DNA of 64,000 bases from positions 1 to 64,000 of the forward strand of contig NZ_JFYV01000013.1 in the NCBI RefSeq assembly GCF_000632225.1, in the 5' to 3' direction. The notes under the pieces were generated by a model. That model did not search any database and was not told the DNA's origin. It saw only the letters and a program-made list of their open reading frames with translations. Both the position numbers and the translations under genes were made by a program. Below are positions 1 through 8,684 of the stretch, piece by piece (position 1 is the first letter of the stretch; the number at the start of each line of letters is the position of its first letter). Source of the DNA: Sphingomonas sp. RIT328. Its GTDB lineage: Bacteria; Pseudomonadota; Alphaproteobacteria; Sphingomonadales; Sphingomonadaceae.

Positions 1-50
1 GGGGAGGGGGATGCCGCGGCGAGCAGCGCCAGCGCGAGCCACCGTCGCAT
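1..50 (-). CDS. Secreted protein, N-terminal signal peptide only (partial)
   Basis: Sixteen codons are visible before the window edge. They start with ATG at 50-48, which overlaps the TGA stop of the TonB receptor gene by one base. The peptide begins MRRWLALALLAAASPSP: two arginines and then a hydrophobic core, a classic Sec signal peptide. The overlap indicates translational coupling with the receptor, so the product probably works with it in the periplasm or outside. With PhoB-like repeats in front of the pair, a phosphate-releasing enzyme such as a phytase is a reasonable guess, but nothing of the mature protein is visible. Confidence 0.6.
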   Translation of the reverse strand, partial: MRRWLALALLAAASPS

Positions 51-2854
51 CACAGCGTCACCTTGACGCCGAACTTGCCGGTCCAGCCATATTGTTCGTG
101 CTGCGCGAGCCGGTCGCCCCCCGCCGCGGTGCCGGTGTACACGCGGTCGAACGGTTCGTTGCCGATGTTGATGAAATCGGCGGTGAGCTGGACGCCGCGC
201 CGGACGCGCAGCTTGGCCCCGATGTCGAACAATAGCCGGTGATCGACATAGACATCGCCGTCGCCGTCCGCGGCGATCTCGTCGAGATAGCGGCCGCGAT
301 AGGTGCCGCTCGCGCGCAGCTGCAACGGCCCCTTTTCATAGCCGATGCTCGCATTCCAGATATGCTTGGACGAGCCGGGCAGGGTCAGGTCGCGCACCGT
401 CCCCGGCTGGGTGGCGAGCGAGGCACGGGTATCGACATAGGTGTAATTGCCGCCGACCAGCAGCCCGTCGAACGGCGCGGGCAGGAAGCTCAGCGACGCC
501 TGCAGGTTGAGTTCGACCCCGGTCACCCTGGCGGTGTCACCGTTGAGCGGCAGCGTCGCCTCGTCGATCACCACGCCGTTGTAATTGTAATCGTCGATCC
601 GCGACGAGAAGATGAAGTCGGAAATCGCCTTGTGGAACACCGTCACCTCGGCGAGCGCGTTCGAGGCGAAATAATATTCCGCCGCGGCATCGAAATTCCA
701 CGATCGGTAGGGGCGGAGCTGCGGATTGCCGAACGTGCCCTCGCCGTCATTGGCATTGTAGGAGAAGCGCGGCGCGAGTTCGGAGATATTGGGCCGCGAC
801 AGGCTGCGCGTCACCGCGCCGCGCACCACCAGCTTGCGCCAGGGGCTGTAGCGCAGATTGAGGCTCGGCAGCCAGTTGGTATAGGCGCGCGCGACGCGGA
901 CCGGCGTCGCGACGAGGCTGTCGGTATCGAGCGCATTGCCGCGCATCCGGTTGCGGGTGTGTTCGACGCGCACCCCGGTCACCGCGCGCAGAACGCCGTT
1001 GTCGAAGCGGAGCTGGCCATAGCCTGCGTAAATGTCCTCGGCGACGCGATAGGTCGCCGACAGGCTGTCGAGATCGCTGTCCGCGGCGTTGCGTACCAGA
1101 GTGTCGCGGTTGGCGTTGAACCAGGCGCGCACCAGCAGCGGATCGACCGCCGGGTTCATGTCGACCAGCCCCGTCTCGCCGATCGACCGCGACAGGCCGG
1201 CGAGCGTCGGGAAGCTGCCGCCGGTCAGCGCGTCATAGCTGGTGAAGTCGAGCGTATAGCGTTTGTCGCGGAACCGGCCCTTGCCGCCGACCTTGATCTC
1301 GAGGCTGCCCGCGGCGAGCGGGATGTCGCGCGCGATGTCGATCCGGCCGGCATATTCGCGGTCGGTGCTGAGACCGTCGGTGGTCTCGATCTTGCTCAGT
1401 GGATCGCTGCCGTTGGTGAAGGCGGCGTCGTTGCTCGTGCTGTATTCGGGGGTCTGCGTGTCGAGGCCGCTCAGCGTCAGCCCGAGCTGGCTCGCGCCGG
1501 TCTGGAAGCGCCGGTCGAAGATCGTATCCTGCCGGTTTGGCTCGCGCTCCTCCGATTTCGACCAGCTGCCCGAATAGGTCAGCGTCCACCGATCGGCCTG
1601 CGTCTCGCCGCCTGCGGTGACGCTGTAGACGGTCTGGATCTCGGTGCGGTCCTTCATCTCGCGGCGGACGCGGATGCGGTTGGCGCTGCCCGCGCCCGAG
1701 GCGAAGGTGGCGCTGCCCGCATCGCCGCTGACCGGTTCGGGCGACAGGGTGAAGCGCAGCCGGCTGCGCAATTCGTCGTCGCGGAAGCTGTTGGCGATGC
1801 CGCGGACGTAGAGCGTCGTCGTGTCGCTCGGCCGCCAGTCGAGCGACAGCGCGCCGGCGATGCGGGTGCGCACCACGTCATAGGCGCGGTAATCGACCTC
1901 CTCGGGATAGGCGATGCCCGCGGCGCTGCGCGTCCAGTCGCTCGCCTCGACGCCGTCGGTGCCGAAGCGCCGGCGGTAATAGGAAAAGCCGCCCGAGATG
2001 CCGAAATCGGGGGTGACGAGCTTGGAAAAGTCGACCGAGCCCTTGGGGCTCCAGCGGTCGCGCAGGTCGTTGCGCGATCCTTCCAGCGACAGGCTGAACA
2101 GATCCTTCTTGCGATCGAAGGCGCTGGTCGTCCTGATCTCGATCGAGCCGCCGATCGTGTCGCCGTCCATATCGGGGGTCAGCGTCTTCTTGACCTCGAT
2201 CGACTGGACGAGCTCGGACGGCACGGTGTCGAGCGCGAGCGCGCGATTGTCCGCCTCGGGCGAGGGGATGCGCGCGCCGTTGATCGACACCGCGTTGAGC
2301 GCGGGGGCAAGGCCGCGCAGCACGACGAAGCGGCCCTCGCCCTGATCGTCCTGGATCGACACGCCGGGGACGCGGCGCAGCGCCTCGGCGACATTCTGGT
2401 CGGGGTTCTGGCCGATCGCGTCGCGCGACAGCACGCTCTCGACGCCGTCGGCGGAGCGTTTCTGCGACAGCGCGCTCGCCTGGTTGGCGGCAAGCCCGAC
2501 GACGAGGATGTCGTCGCCGCGCGTCGTGCCGTCGGAGGCGGCGAGCGCGAAGCGCGCCTCGACCGTGCCGCTTGCCGGGACGGTGACCGTCCGCGTCTCG
2601 GCCGCGGCGCCGACGTAGCGGACGGTGACGGTATAGGTGCCGGGCGGCACGTCGGTGAAGCGGAAGCTGCCGTCGCGCCCCGCCTCGGCGACGCGGCCGA
2701 GCTCGACGATCCGCACCTCGGCACCCGCCAGCGTGCGCGTATCGGTGCTGTCGGTGACATGGCCGGTCAGGCTCTGCGCGAGCGCGGGCGCCCCACAGGC
2801 GCAGGAGCAGAGCAGGGCCAGGCGCAGCGCGCCGCCGACCGACGTGGCGATCAT
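50..2854 (-). CDS. TonB-dependent outer-membrane receptor with carboxypeptidase-like regulatory domain
   Basis: A 934-residue receptor that would import a substrate across the outer membrane using TonB energy. A signal peptide ends near residue 26 (APALAQ). Residues about 28-105 form a carboxypeptidase-regulatory-like beta-sandwich, often found at the front of sphingomonad and Bacteroidetes receptors. The plug follows (about 115-245, including NVAEALRRVPGVSIQDDQGEG and VVLRGL), and the rest is beta-barrel ending FGVKVTL. The type resembles the Caulobacter/sphingomonad TonB receptors. The start has an AAGGA ribosome site 7 bases upstream. The stop overlaps the ATG of a secreted protein gene at 50, so the two form an operon. 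PhoB-like repeats lie 68-107 bp upstream of the start, which suggests a phosphorylated substrate. The substrate itself is unknown. Confidence 0.93.
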   Translation of the reverse strand: MIATSVGGALRLALLCSCACGAPALAQSLTGHVTDSTDTRTLAGAEVRIVELGRVAEAGRDGSFRFTDVPPGTYTVTVRYVGAAAETRTVTVPASGTVEARFALAASDGTTRGDDILVVGLAANQASALSQKRSADGVESVLSRDAIGQNPDQNVAEALRRVPGVSIQDDQGEGRFVVLRGLAPALNAVSINGARIPSPEADNRALALDTVPSELVQSIEVKKTLTPDMDGDTIGGSIEIRTTSAFDRKKDLFSLSLEGSRNDLRDRWSPKGSVDFSKLVTPDFGISGGFSYYRRRFGTDGVEASDWTRSAAGIAYPEEVDYRAYDVVRTRIAGALSLDWRPSDTTTLYVRGIANSFRDDELRSRLRFTLSPEPVSGDAGSATFASGAGSANRIRVRREMKDRTEIQTVYSVTAGGETQADRWTLTYSGSWSKSEEREPNRQDTIFDRRFQTGASQLGLTLSGLDTQTPEYSTSNDAAFTNGSDPLSKIETTDGLSTDREYAGRIDIARDIPLAAGSLEIKVGGKGRFRDKRYTLDFTSYDALTGGSFPTLAGLSRSIGETGLVDMNPAVDPLLVRAWFNANRDTLVRNAADSDLDSLSATYRVAEDIYAGYGQLRFDNGVLRAVTGVRVEHTRNRMRGNALDTDSLVATPVRVARAYTNWLPSLNLRYSPWRKLVVRGAVTRSLSRPNISELAPRFSYNANDGEGTFGNPQLRPYRSWNFDAAAEYYFASNALAEVTVFHKAISDFIFSSRIDDYNYNGVVIDEATLPLNGDTARVTGVELNLQASLSFLPAPFDGLLVGGNYTYVDTRASLATQPGTVRDLTLPGSSKHIWNASIGYEKGPLQLRASGTYRGRYLDEIAADGDGDVYVDHRLLFDIGAKLRVRRGVQLTADFINIGNEPFDRVYTGTAAGGDRLAQHEQYGWTGKFGVKVTL

Positions 2855-2921
2855 GGAGTGTCCTTCGGGTTAGGGCAGCGTCGCTGACGCGAGCGCCGGA
2901 CCCGGCGGTTAGGGGCGGGTC

Positions 2922-2961
2922 ATGAAAGGTACATGACGTGAGGGTTTCGGTTTGATGACAG
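2922..2961 (-). promoter_or_regulatory. PhoB-box-like direct repeats upstream of the TonB receptor
   Basis: Read on the minus strand, 2939-2922 is ACGTCAT-GTAC-CTTTCAT, two 7-mers spaced by 4 like the PhoB consensus CTGTCAT-N4-CTGTCAT. A perfect CTGTCAT lies at 2961-2955, exactly 22 bp (two helical turns) further upstream. The 11/22-bp phase and the position in front of the receptor gene favour control by phosphate starvation. This is a prediction from motif and spacing only. Confidence 0.5.
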
Positions 2962-3159
2962 AAAGTTCATGATCGCAATCAGGCGGTTGCGGGCCACCGC
3001 ATCGCGGCTACGTTCGGACCATGCGGCCGATCCGACGCCATCACCGCCGACCGCTTGCCCTGCTACCAGCGCGATTTATCCAGCGAATTCCGCAAGAAAG
3101 CTGACAGAGGCTGAAACGCGCGGCGCGTCGCGCGTTGAGCGCTGCGACAAGGAGCCATC

Positions 3160-4236
3160 ATGCCGTTCGATCCACCCTATACCGCCGCGCCCGACCGTTA
3201 CGAGAGCGGCATGCCCTATCGCCGCACCGGCCGCAGCGGGCTGCGCCTGCCCGCGATCAGCCTCGGCCTGTGGCAGAATTTCGGGGGCGCCGACGTGTTC
3301 GAGACCGGGCGCGCGATCCTGCGCCGCGCCTTCGATCGCGGCGTGACGCATTTCGACCTCGCCAACAATTACGGCCCGCCCTACGGCTCGGCGGAGGAGA
3401 ATTTCGGCCGCGTGCTCGCCGCGGACTTCCGCGCGCATCGCGACGAGATGATCCTGTCGACCAAGGCGGGCTGGGACATGTGGCCCGGCCCCTATGGCGA
3501 CGTCGGGTCGTCGAAGAAATATCTGATTGCGAGCTGCGACCAGAGCCTCAGGCGGATGGGCGTCGACTATGTCGACATCTTCTATTCGCACCGCGTCGAT
3601 CCGGCGACGCCGCTCGAGGAGACGATGGGCGCGCTCGTCCAGCTCCACCGCCAGGGCAAGGCGCTCTACGTCGGCATCTCTTCCTACGAGCCCGGCCTGA
3701 CCGCCCGCGCCGCGGCGATCCTCGCCGAGGAGAAGGTGCCGCTGTTCATCCACCAGCCGAGCTATTCGATCCTCAACCGCTGGATCGAGCGCGAATTGCT
3801 CGCCACGCTCGAGACGCTGGGCACCGGCTGCATCGCCTTCTCGCCGCTCGCGCAGGGGATGCTGACCGACAAATATCTCAGCGGCGTGCCGCAGGATGCG
3901 CGCGCCAGCCGCGGCGGATCGCTGGCGCAGACCTTGCTCAGCGAGCAGAATCTGGGAACGATCCGCGCGCTCAACGCCATCGCCGAAGCGCGGGGCCAGA
4001 CGCTCGCGCAGATGGCGATCGCCTGGGTGCTGCGCGATCCGCGCGTCACCTCGGCGCTGATCGGCGCGCGAACGGTGGCGCAGCTCGACGATTCGCTCGA
4101 CGCGGTGCAGCGGCTCGACTTTTCCGACGACGAGCTCGCCGCGATTGATCGCGCGGCCGCGGATGGCGGCATCAACATCTGGGCGGAATCGTCGGACATC
4201 GCCGACCTGCCCGCGGCGCAGGGGGTGCCGGGCTGA
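3160..4236 (+). CDS. Aldo/keto reductase, YghZ/Gpr-like
   Basis: A 358-residue NADPH-dependent aldo/keto reductase of the YghZ group, which includes L-glyceraldehyde-3-phosphate reductase. The (beta/alpha)8 family signatures are in order: LGLWQNFG near the N-terminus, the catalytic Asp and Tyr in FDLANNYGPPYG (about 65-76), Lys in STKAGWD (about 105) and His in YSHRVD (about 145). The cofactor segment SALIGARTVAQLDD lies near 290-305. Length fits the family. An AAGGAGC ribosome site sits 6 bases before the ATG. It is divergent from the TonB operon and followed 116 bp later by a porin gene. The exact carbonyl substrate is not known. Confidence 0.93.
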   Translation: MPFDPPYTAAPDRYESGMPYRRTGRSGLRLPAISLGLWQNFGGADVFETGRAILRRAFDRGVTHFDLANNYGPPYGSAEENFGRVLAADFRAHRDEMILSTKAGWDMWPGPYGDVGSSKKYLIASCDQSLRRMGVDYVDIFYSHRVDPATPLEETMGALVQLHRQGKALYVGISSYEPGLTARAAAILAEEKVPLFIHQPSYSILNRWIERELLATLETLGTGCIAFSPLAQGMLTDKYLSGVPQDARASRGGSLAQTLLSEQNLGTIRALNAIAEARGQTLAQMAIAWVLRDPRVTSALIGARTVAQLDDSLDAVQRLDFSDDELAAIDRAAADGGINIWAESSDIADLPAAQGVPG

Positions 4237-4352
4237 GGATCGGCCGGCGCGGCGCCGCCGCCGCCCGATACGGCACCGGCACCGCGTCGGAACGTCATGT
4301 CCATTTCGGTCAGAGCTTTCCCCTGTCATAGAGAGCGGCTAGGGGGCCGGCC

Positions 4353-5696
4353 ATGATTCGGCCTCTCCCGCTTTCTTCACTCGCCACGCTCGCCCTCCTC
4401 CTTGCCGCGCCGGCCGCGGCGCAGACTATACCGACGCGCGCGCCCGCCGACGCCGGGTCCGACGCGCGCTTCGCGGTCCATGGCCAGGCGACGCTCGTCG
4501 TCCAGGCGACGCCCGGCTTCGCCTCGCCGTACACGGGCGCCAACAGCCTGACCCCGCGGCAGGCGAAGGAGACCGCCGACGTGACGCTCTATGCCGGCGT
4601 GCGGCTGTGGCGCGGCGCGGAGCTCTGGACCAATCCCGAAATCGACCAGGGTTTCGGCCTGTCGAACACGCTCGGCGTCGCCGGTTTTCCGAGCGCCGAG
4701 GCCTATAAGGTCGGCCAGCGCGCGCCCTATGTCCGCCTCCAGCGTACCTTCCTGCGCCAGACGATCGATCTCGGCGGTGCGCGCGAGCGGGTCGCCGGCG
4801 TCGCCAACCAGGTCGCCGGCTGGCGCACCGCGGACCGGCTGGTGCTCACCATCGGCAAGTTCGGCGTCGGCGACGTGTTCGACACCAACAGCTATGCGCA
4901 CGATCCGCGCGTCGACTTCCTCAACTGGTCGGCGGTCGACGCGGGCAGCTTCGATTATGCCGCCGACGCCTGGGGCTATAGCACCGGCGTCGCCGCGGAG
5001 GCCTATCGCGGCGCGTGGACGCTGCGGCTCGGCGCGTTCAACCTGTCGAAAGTGCCCAATGGCGAGACGCTGGAGCCCGGTTTCGGGCAATATCAGCTCG
5101 ATGCCGAGCTGGAGCATCGCCACCGGATCGGCGGGCGGCCCGGCGCGCTGCGCGTGACGCTGTTCCGCAACCGCGGGCGTTTCGGCCGTTTCGACGACGC
5201 GCTGGAGCTGGCGGCGCGGAGCGGCGAACCGGTCGATACCGCCGCGGTGCGCGCGCGGCGGACGCGCGCCGGGATCAGCGTCAACGCCGAACAGACGCTG
5301 ACCGACACGCTGGGCATGTTCGCGCGCGCCGGCCTCGCCGACGGGCAGATCGAGCCCTATGACTTCACCGACATCGATCGCACCGCGCAGGCCGGCCTGG
5401 CGCTGCGCGGCGCGGGCTGGCGGCGCGGCGACGATACGCTGGGCGCGGTGGTGATCGTCAACGGCATCAGCCGCGCGCACCAGCGCTATCTCGACGCGGG
5501 CGGGCTCGGCGTGCTGGTCGGCGACGGCCGGCTGCCGCATCCGGGCGCGGAATATATCGGCGAAACCTATTATCGCCTCGCCGCGACGCGCGGGTTCGAC
5601 CTGTCGCTCGATTACCAGCACGTCGCCCACCCCGGCTACAACCGCGACCGCGGCCCTGCCGAAATCTTTGCCGTGCGCCTGCACGAGGCGTTTTGA
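4353..5696 (+). CDS. OprB-family carbohydrate porin
   Basis: A 447-residue outer-membrane porin of the OprB (carbohydrate-selective) family. A signal peptide is clear (LALLLAAPAAAQ, cleavage near residue 24), followed by HGQATLVVQATPGFASPYTG, typical of the mature start of these porins. The conserved SYAHDPRVDFLNW segment (near 180) and the closing strand EIFAVRLHEAF with a terminal Phe mark a beta-barrel. It should let sugars or other small hydrophilic solutes diffuse into the periplasm. AGGGGG lies about 10 bases upstream of the ATG. It may be co-transcribed with the aldo/keto reductase before it. Confidence 0.9.
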   Translation: MIRPLPLSSLATLALLLAAPAAAQTIPTRAPADAGSDARFAVHGQATLVVQATPGFASPYTGANSLTPRQAKETADVTLYAGVRLWRGAELWTNPEIDQGFGLSNTLGVAGFPSAEAYKVGQRAPYVRLQRTFLRQTIDLGGARERVAGVANQVAGWRTADRLVLTIGKFGVGDVFDTNSYAHDPRVDFLNWSAVDAGSFDYAADAWGYSTGVAAEAYRGAWTLRLGAFNLSKVPNGETLEPGFGQYQLDAELEHRHRIGGRPGALRVTLFRNRGRFGRFDDALELAARSGEPVDTAAVRARRTRAGISVNAEQTLTDTLGMFARAGLADGQIEPYDFTDIDRTAQAGLALRGAGWRRGDDTLGAVVIVNGISRAHQRYLDAGGLGVLVGDGRLPHPGAEYIGETYYRLAATRGFDLSLDYQHVAHPGYNRDRGPAEIFAVRLHEAF

Positions 5697-5952
5697 GGCG
5701 GCGACCGGTCGCGGCTGAGGGCGGGGGCTGTCCGCTCGCTATGGGCCATGTCGCCGACGACGGCATCACCAATTGAGCCGAACTCAGACGGGTGGCGGGG
5801 ATCGCTGCGCACGCCCATGCGGCGGCAGCGGGGAGGGCGACGCCGTTCCCCCCGCTGCCGTGGCGGGCGATCCGCTGCTGGCGCGGTTCATCATCACGTA
5901 GGCACCGGATTACGTCACGCCGACGCGCACCCTCGTCGAGTGGCGCCAGCAG

Positions 5953-6360
5953 GTGCCGAACGCTTCGTCGCGTGAGCTGGCGCAGCTCCTCGCGCGGCAA
6001 TACGAGCCCTCACCGACGCGCGCACCCGAGACGCGCGTGCTGCGCTACCAACTGGCAGCGATCACGCGCGCACGCAATGGCTCGCCGGAAGCGAGGGCCG
6101 CACGATCGAAGGAACTGGCCGACCTGTGGCGAGCCGGCGCCAGCCTGGCGCTCTACGGGGAGCCCGAACTGGCCGCCGTGATCGACGGGTTCGCGGTGGC
6201 CGATCGCCAGGCCGCCATCCTCCACGGCGATCAGATCCCTACCGAGCTGATGGGCCTGCACCGTAGCATCGCCGCCCGCATCGAGGCGGGGGAGCGCTCG
6301 TTCGAGGTCAGCACGATGCCTCTCGCCGCGGTGCACCGATCAAGCGACATCGAGCTATAG
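5953..6360 (+). CDS. Hypothetical protein, possibly the 3' part of a broken gene
   Basis: An open frame of 135 codons from a GTG, ending SSDIEL. I do not recognise the family. It is rich in Ala, Arg and Glu and looks helical and soluble. The same frame continues upstream to a TAG at 5899-5901 and stays protein-like beyond it: VAGDPLLARFIIT before the stop and APDYVTPTRTLVEWRQQVP after it. This suggests a longer gene interrupted by a CAG-to-TAG nonsense mutation. There is no good ribosome site before the GTG. Confidence 0.35.
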   Translation: MPNASSRELAQLLARQYEPSPTRAPETRVLRYQLAAITRARNGSPEARAARSKELADLWRAGASLALYGEPELAAVIDGFAVADRQAAILHGDQIPTELMGLHRSIAARIEAGERSFEVSTMPLAAVHRSSDIEL

Positions 6361-6443
6361 ATGTCGGTTCCAGATGACCTGTTTCGCCATGTCAACCGAG
6401 TGGCTTGTCCCGTCGGACTCGCAGACTCGATCCCTGCCTCGTC

Positions 6444-7325
6444 TCACCAGAAAAGGTGACGTCGTTCGCGCGCCCAAGCTTCTATCGTGTTGGGATGGAA
6501 GTCCGGCAGCAGGGCTGGTTTCTGAAACGCTCCAAGAATTCGATCGGCGTCCTCGGGATGCTCGCGCAAGTAGCGGAACTTGGAAACGATGCGTTGGCCT
6601 GGGCCTGACCCCATCGCTGCACCTAAGTCCCGCTCGAAAATCTCCAGCGGCTCGGCATGATAGAATATGGGCTTTCCAAATCCGACCGAGAGGCGCGCCG
6701 CCAGTTCGTCGCCCGTGACGCTTTCCGGTCCGCAGATGAGGTGATCGCCGCCATAGCAATCCTGTTCCAACAGCCTAACGGCCCCCAGCGCGCAGTCATC
6801 GACGCTGGTCCAGGCGATCCGCTGGTCACGCGCGATAGGCGGCGAAAAGACGCCACGCTCGATGATGTCGGCGCGGGCGGATGGCTTCAACATATTGTCG
6901 AGGTACATGGTCGGCCGCACGATGGCGAAGGGAATGCCGGCGCGCCGGACTAGCGCCTCGATGGCGGCGTTGGCGACGAAGCTTGGCTCCTCGCACGGGG
7001 CACTGCGGCTCGCACTCGCCAGCTTCAAAACGATCGAGCGCACGCCGGCATGGCATAGCGCACCCAATGCCGATTCGGTCCGACGGACCATGACCGCCTC
7101 CGCGGTCGTCGGCACCTGTAGTACGGCATGTGCGCAGCCTCTCGCTGCCGCATTGAGGCTTGCCGGATCGTCGAGATCAGCGTCCACGGCATCGGCGGGG
7201 CTGTCGTTTGATCGCGTGCGGATCAACGGCCGCACGACGTGCCCGCGTTGTCGGGCCGCCCGCATGACGGCGCTTCCCTGCGTTCCGTTGGCGAGAAAGA
7301 CGAGGATGGGACCGGATACGGGCAT
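6444..7325 (-). CDS. NmrA-family NAD(P)-binding protein
   Basis: A 293-residue Rossmann-fold protein of the atypical SDR (NmrA/HSCARG) group. The N-terminal ILVFLANGTQGSAVMRAARQ holds the nucleotide-binding glycine motif in the form NGTQG instead of GATG. Later segments include VLQVPTTAE (about 70), IVLKLAS (about 99) and FAIVRPTMYLDNML (about 135-148), all typical of NmrA proteins. Some members act as redox sensors and others as quinone or ketone reductases. The catalytic tyrosine motif of classical SDRs is absent. It is a single gene with no obvious partner. Confidence 0.85.
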   Translation of the reverse strand: MPVSGPILVFLANGTQGSAVMRAARQRGHVVRPLIRTRSNDSPADAVDADLDDPASLNAAARGCAHAVLQVPTTAEAVMVRRTESALGALCHAGVRSIVLKLASASRSAPCEEPSFVANAAIEALVRRAGIPFAIVRPTMYLDNMLKPSARADIIERGVFSPPIARDQRIAWTSVDDCALGAVRLLEQDCYGGDHLICGPESVTGDELAARLSVGFGKPIFYHAEPLEIFERDLGAAMGSGPGQRIVSKFRYLREHPEDADRILGAFQKPALLPDFHPNTIEAWARERRHLFW

Positions 7326-7690
7326 GGCTCACTCCGTTGGCGGTCCGCCAGGGCGCATCGCCGAGACGGCGACCCGGACAGACCCAATGATGCCTCGCGG
7401 CACCGGGACTGTCGGGGGTTCACGGCGCAAGCCGGAACAGAGCCTCCGCTAAGGAGGAGCTTGGGCCTACCCAGACCAAGCCCGCCATTTTCGACGCCCG
7501 TCACATAGCATCCACATGCCGCGTGCGGTAGCCACCGTTCGAGGGTCGCCGATCAAGCTCAGGTGCAGGCCGCTTTAGGATGCTGCCGAGGTCAAAACTG
7601 ACGTATAAATGTTATGAAGACAGGCAGGTAGGCCTTAATCAACGTCTGCTTTCGGACTGCGTCTACACTGCATGAGCGGCCGTTTCTGGG
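7326..7690. other. Intergenic stretch, no gene seen
   Basis: This 365-base stretch lies between the NmrA gene start and the LysR gene stop. It should hold the promoter of the NmrA gene and the end of the LysR transcript. I found no convincing coding frame, terminator or repeat. Confidence 0.5.
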
Positions 7691-8596
7691 TCACCGCTGA
7701 CGCTCCGAACCCGTTCTGACGTAAGCCGTCATGCCGTCGACCAGGGCGTCGAAGACCAGCCGCATGCGCCTTGTCGAGCGCAGGTCCTCATGCATGGCGA
7801 TCCAGACGGGCAGATGGGCGTGGAAGGTTTCCGGCAGGATCGGGATCAGCGCCGGGTCACGGTGAGCTATTGCGCCCTGCATCACACCGATCCCGCAGCC
7901 GGCGCGGATCAGCGCGATCTGGGCCAATTGGTTGTCGGTGCGCAGCGCAAAGGCGGGCAGGTCGGGCCAGGCCGCCTCGAGCGACCGGATCGACGCCGCG
8001 TCCCGGTCGAAGCCGATGGTCGCATGCCGCGCCAGGTCAGCGGCGCTGTCGATCGACGCGGCGCGGGCAAGATACTCGCGGTGCGCGTAGAAGCCGAGGC
8101 GGATGCGGCCCACCGACTTGACGAGCAGCGCCTGCTGCCTCGGCTCGGTCATCCGGATCGCGAGATCGGCGTCGCGCCGCAGCAGGTCGGACGAGGCGTT
8201 GGTGAGCAGCAGCTCGATCATCAGGCCGGGATGCTGCGTGCGCAGGGCGGCGAGGATCGGCGGCAGCACCTCCGCGCCGATCACTTCACTCACACTGATC
8301 CGGACGATGCCGCAGATCGCGTCGCCGGGAGCGGAGGCGGTTCGCACCAGCGCTGCCGCGGCGGCAGCCATCGCCTCGGCTTCCGACGCGAGCGCCAGCG
8401 CGGTCTCGGTCGGCTGCAGCCCGCGCGCCGAGCGCGTGAACAGCGCGCCGGCGCCGAGCGCCGCCTCCAGTTCCGCGATATGTCGCCCGGCGGTCGGCTG
8501 GGTGAGACCGAGCGCGCGCGCCGCACCCGACAGGCTGCCCGCACGCATGACGGCGCCAAAGGTGCGCCACAACTCCCATCCGGGTCCACTGTCCAT
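7691..8596 (-). CDS. LysR-family transcriptional regulator
   Basis: A 301-residue regulator. The winged helix-turn-helix occupies residues about 5-62 (FGAVMRAGSLSGAARALGLTQPTAGRHIAELE), followed by the linker helix and a periplasmic-binding-protein-like effector domain (about 90-295, with DADLAIRM and the closing LVFDALVDGM). I chose the ATG at 8596 because it puts the HTH at the usual distance from the N-terminus. The frame stays open further upstream but only into low-complexity codons. It is divergent from the epimerase-like gene at 8685, the usual layout for a LysR protein and its target. Confidence 0.92.
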   Translation of the reverse strand: MDSGPGWELWRTFGAVMRAGSLSGAARALGLTQPTAGRHIAELEAALGAGALFTRSARGLQPTETALALASEAEAMAAAAAALVRTASAPGDAICGIVRISVSEVIGAEVLPPILAALRTQHPGLMIELLLTNASSDLLRRDADLAIRMTEPRQQALLVKSVGRIRLGFYAHREYLARAASIDSAADLARHATIGFDRDAASIRSLEAAWPDLPAFALRTDNQLAQIALIRAGCGIGVMQGAIAHRDPALIPILPETFHAHLPVWIAMHEDLRSTRRMRLVFDALVDGMTAYVRTGSERQR

Positions 8597-8621
8597 ACGA
8601 TCCTGTATATCTGCTCTGCCT

Positions 8622-8632
8622 ATTGTCGCAAT
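8622..8632. promoter_or_regulatory. Candidate LysR operator (ATTG-TCG-CAAT)
   Basis: A perfect small palindrome, ATTG-N3-CAAT, lies in the 88-bp divergent gap between the lysR gene and its neighbour. Its size resembles LysR-family half-site palindromes (T-N11-A type). The assignment is by position and symmetry only. Confidence 0.35.
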
Positions 8633-8684
8633 TTCGTTTGGCCCGGATAGAGGCCATCTCTGCCTCCGCAACGAGGAGGTGACG

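Noticed and set aside
239..2887. 882-codon open frame on the plus strand
   Set aside because: Antisense shadow of the TonB receptor gene: very Arg/Ala/Gly-rich, no motif, no ribosome site. High GC content removes stop codons from this frame.
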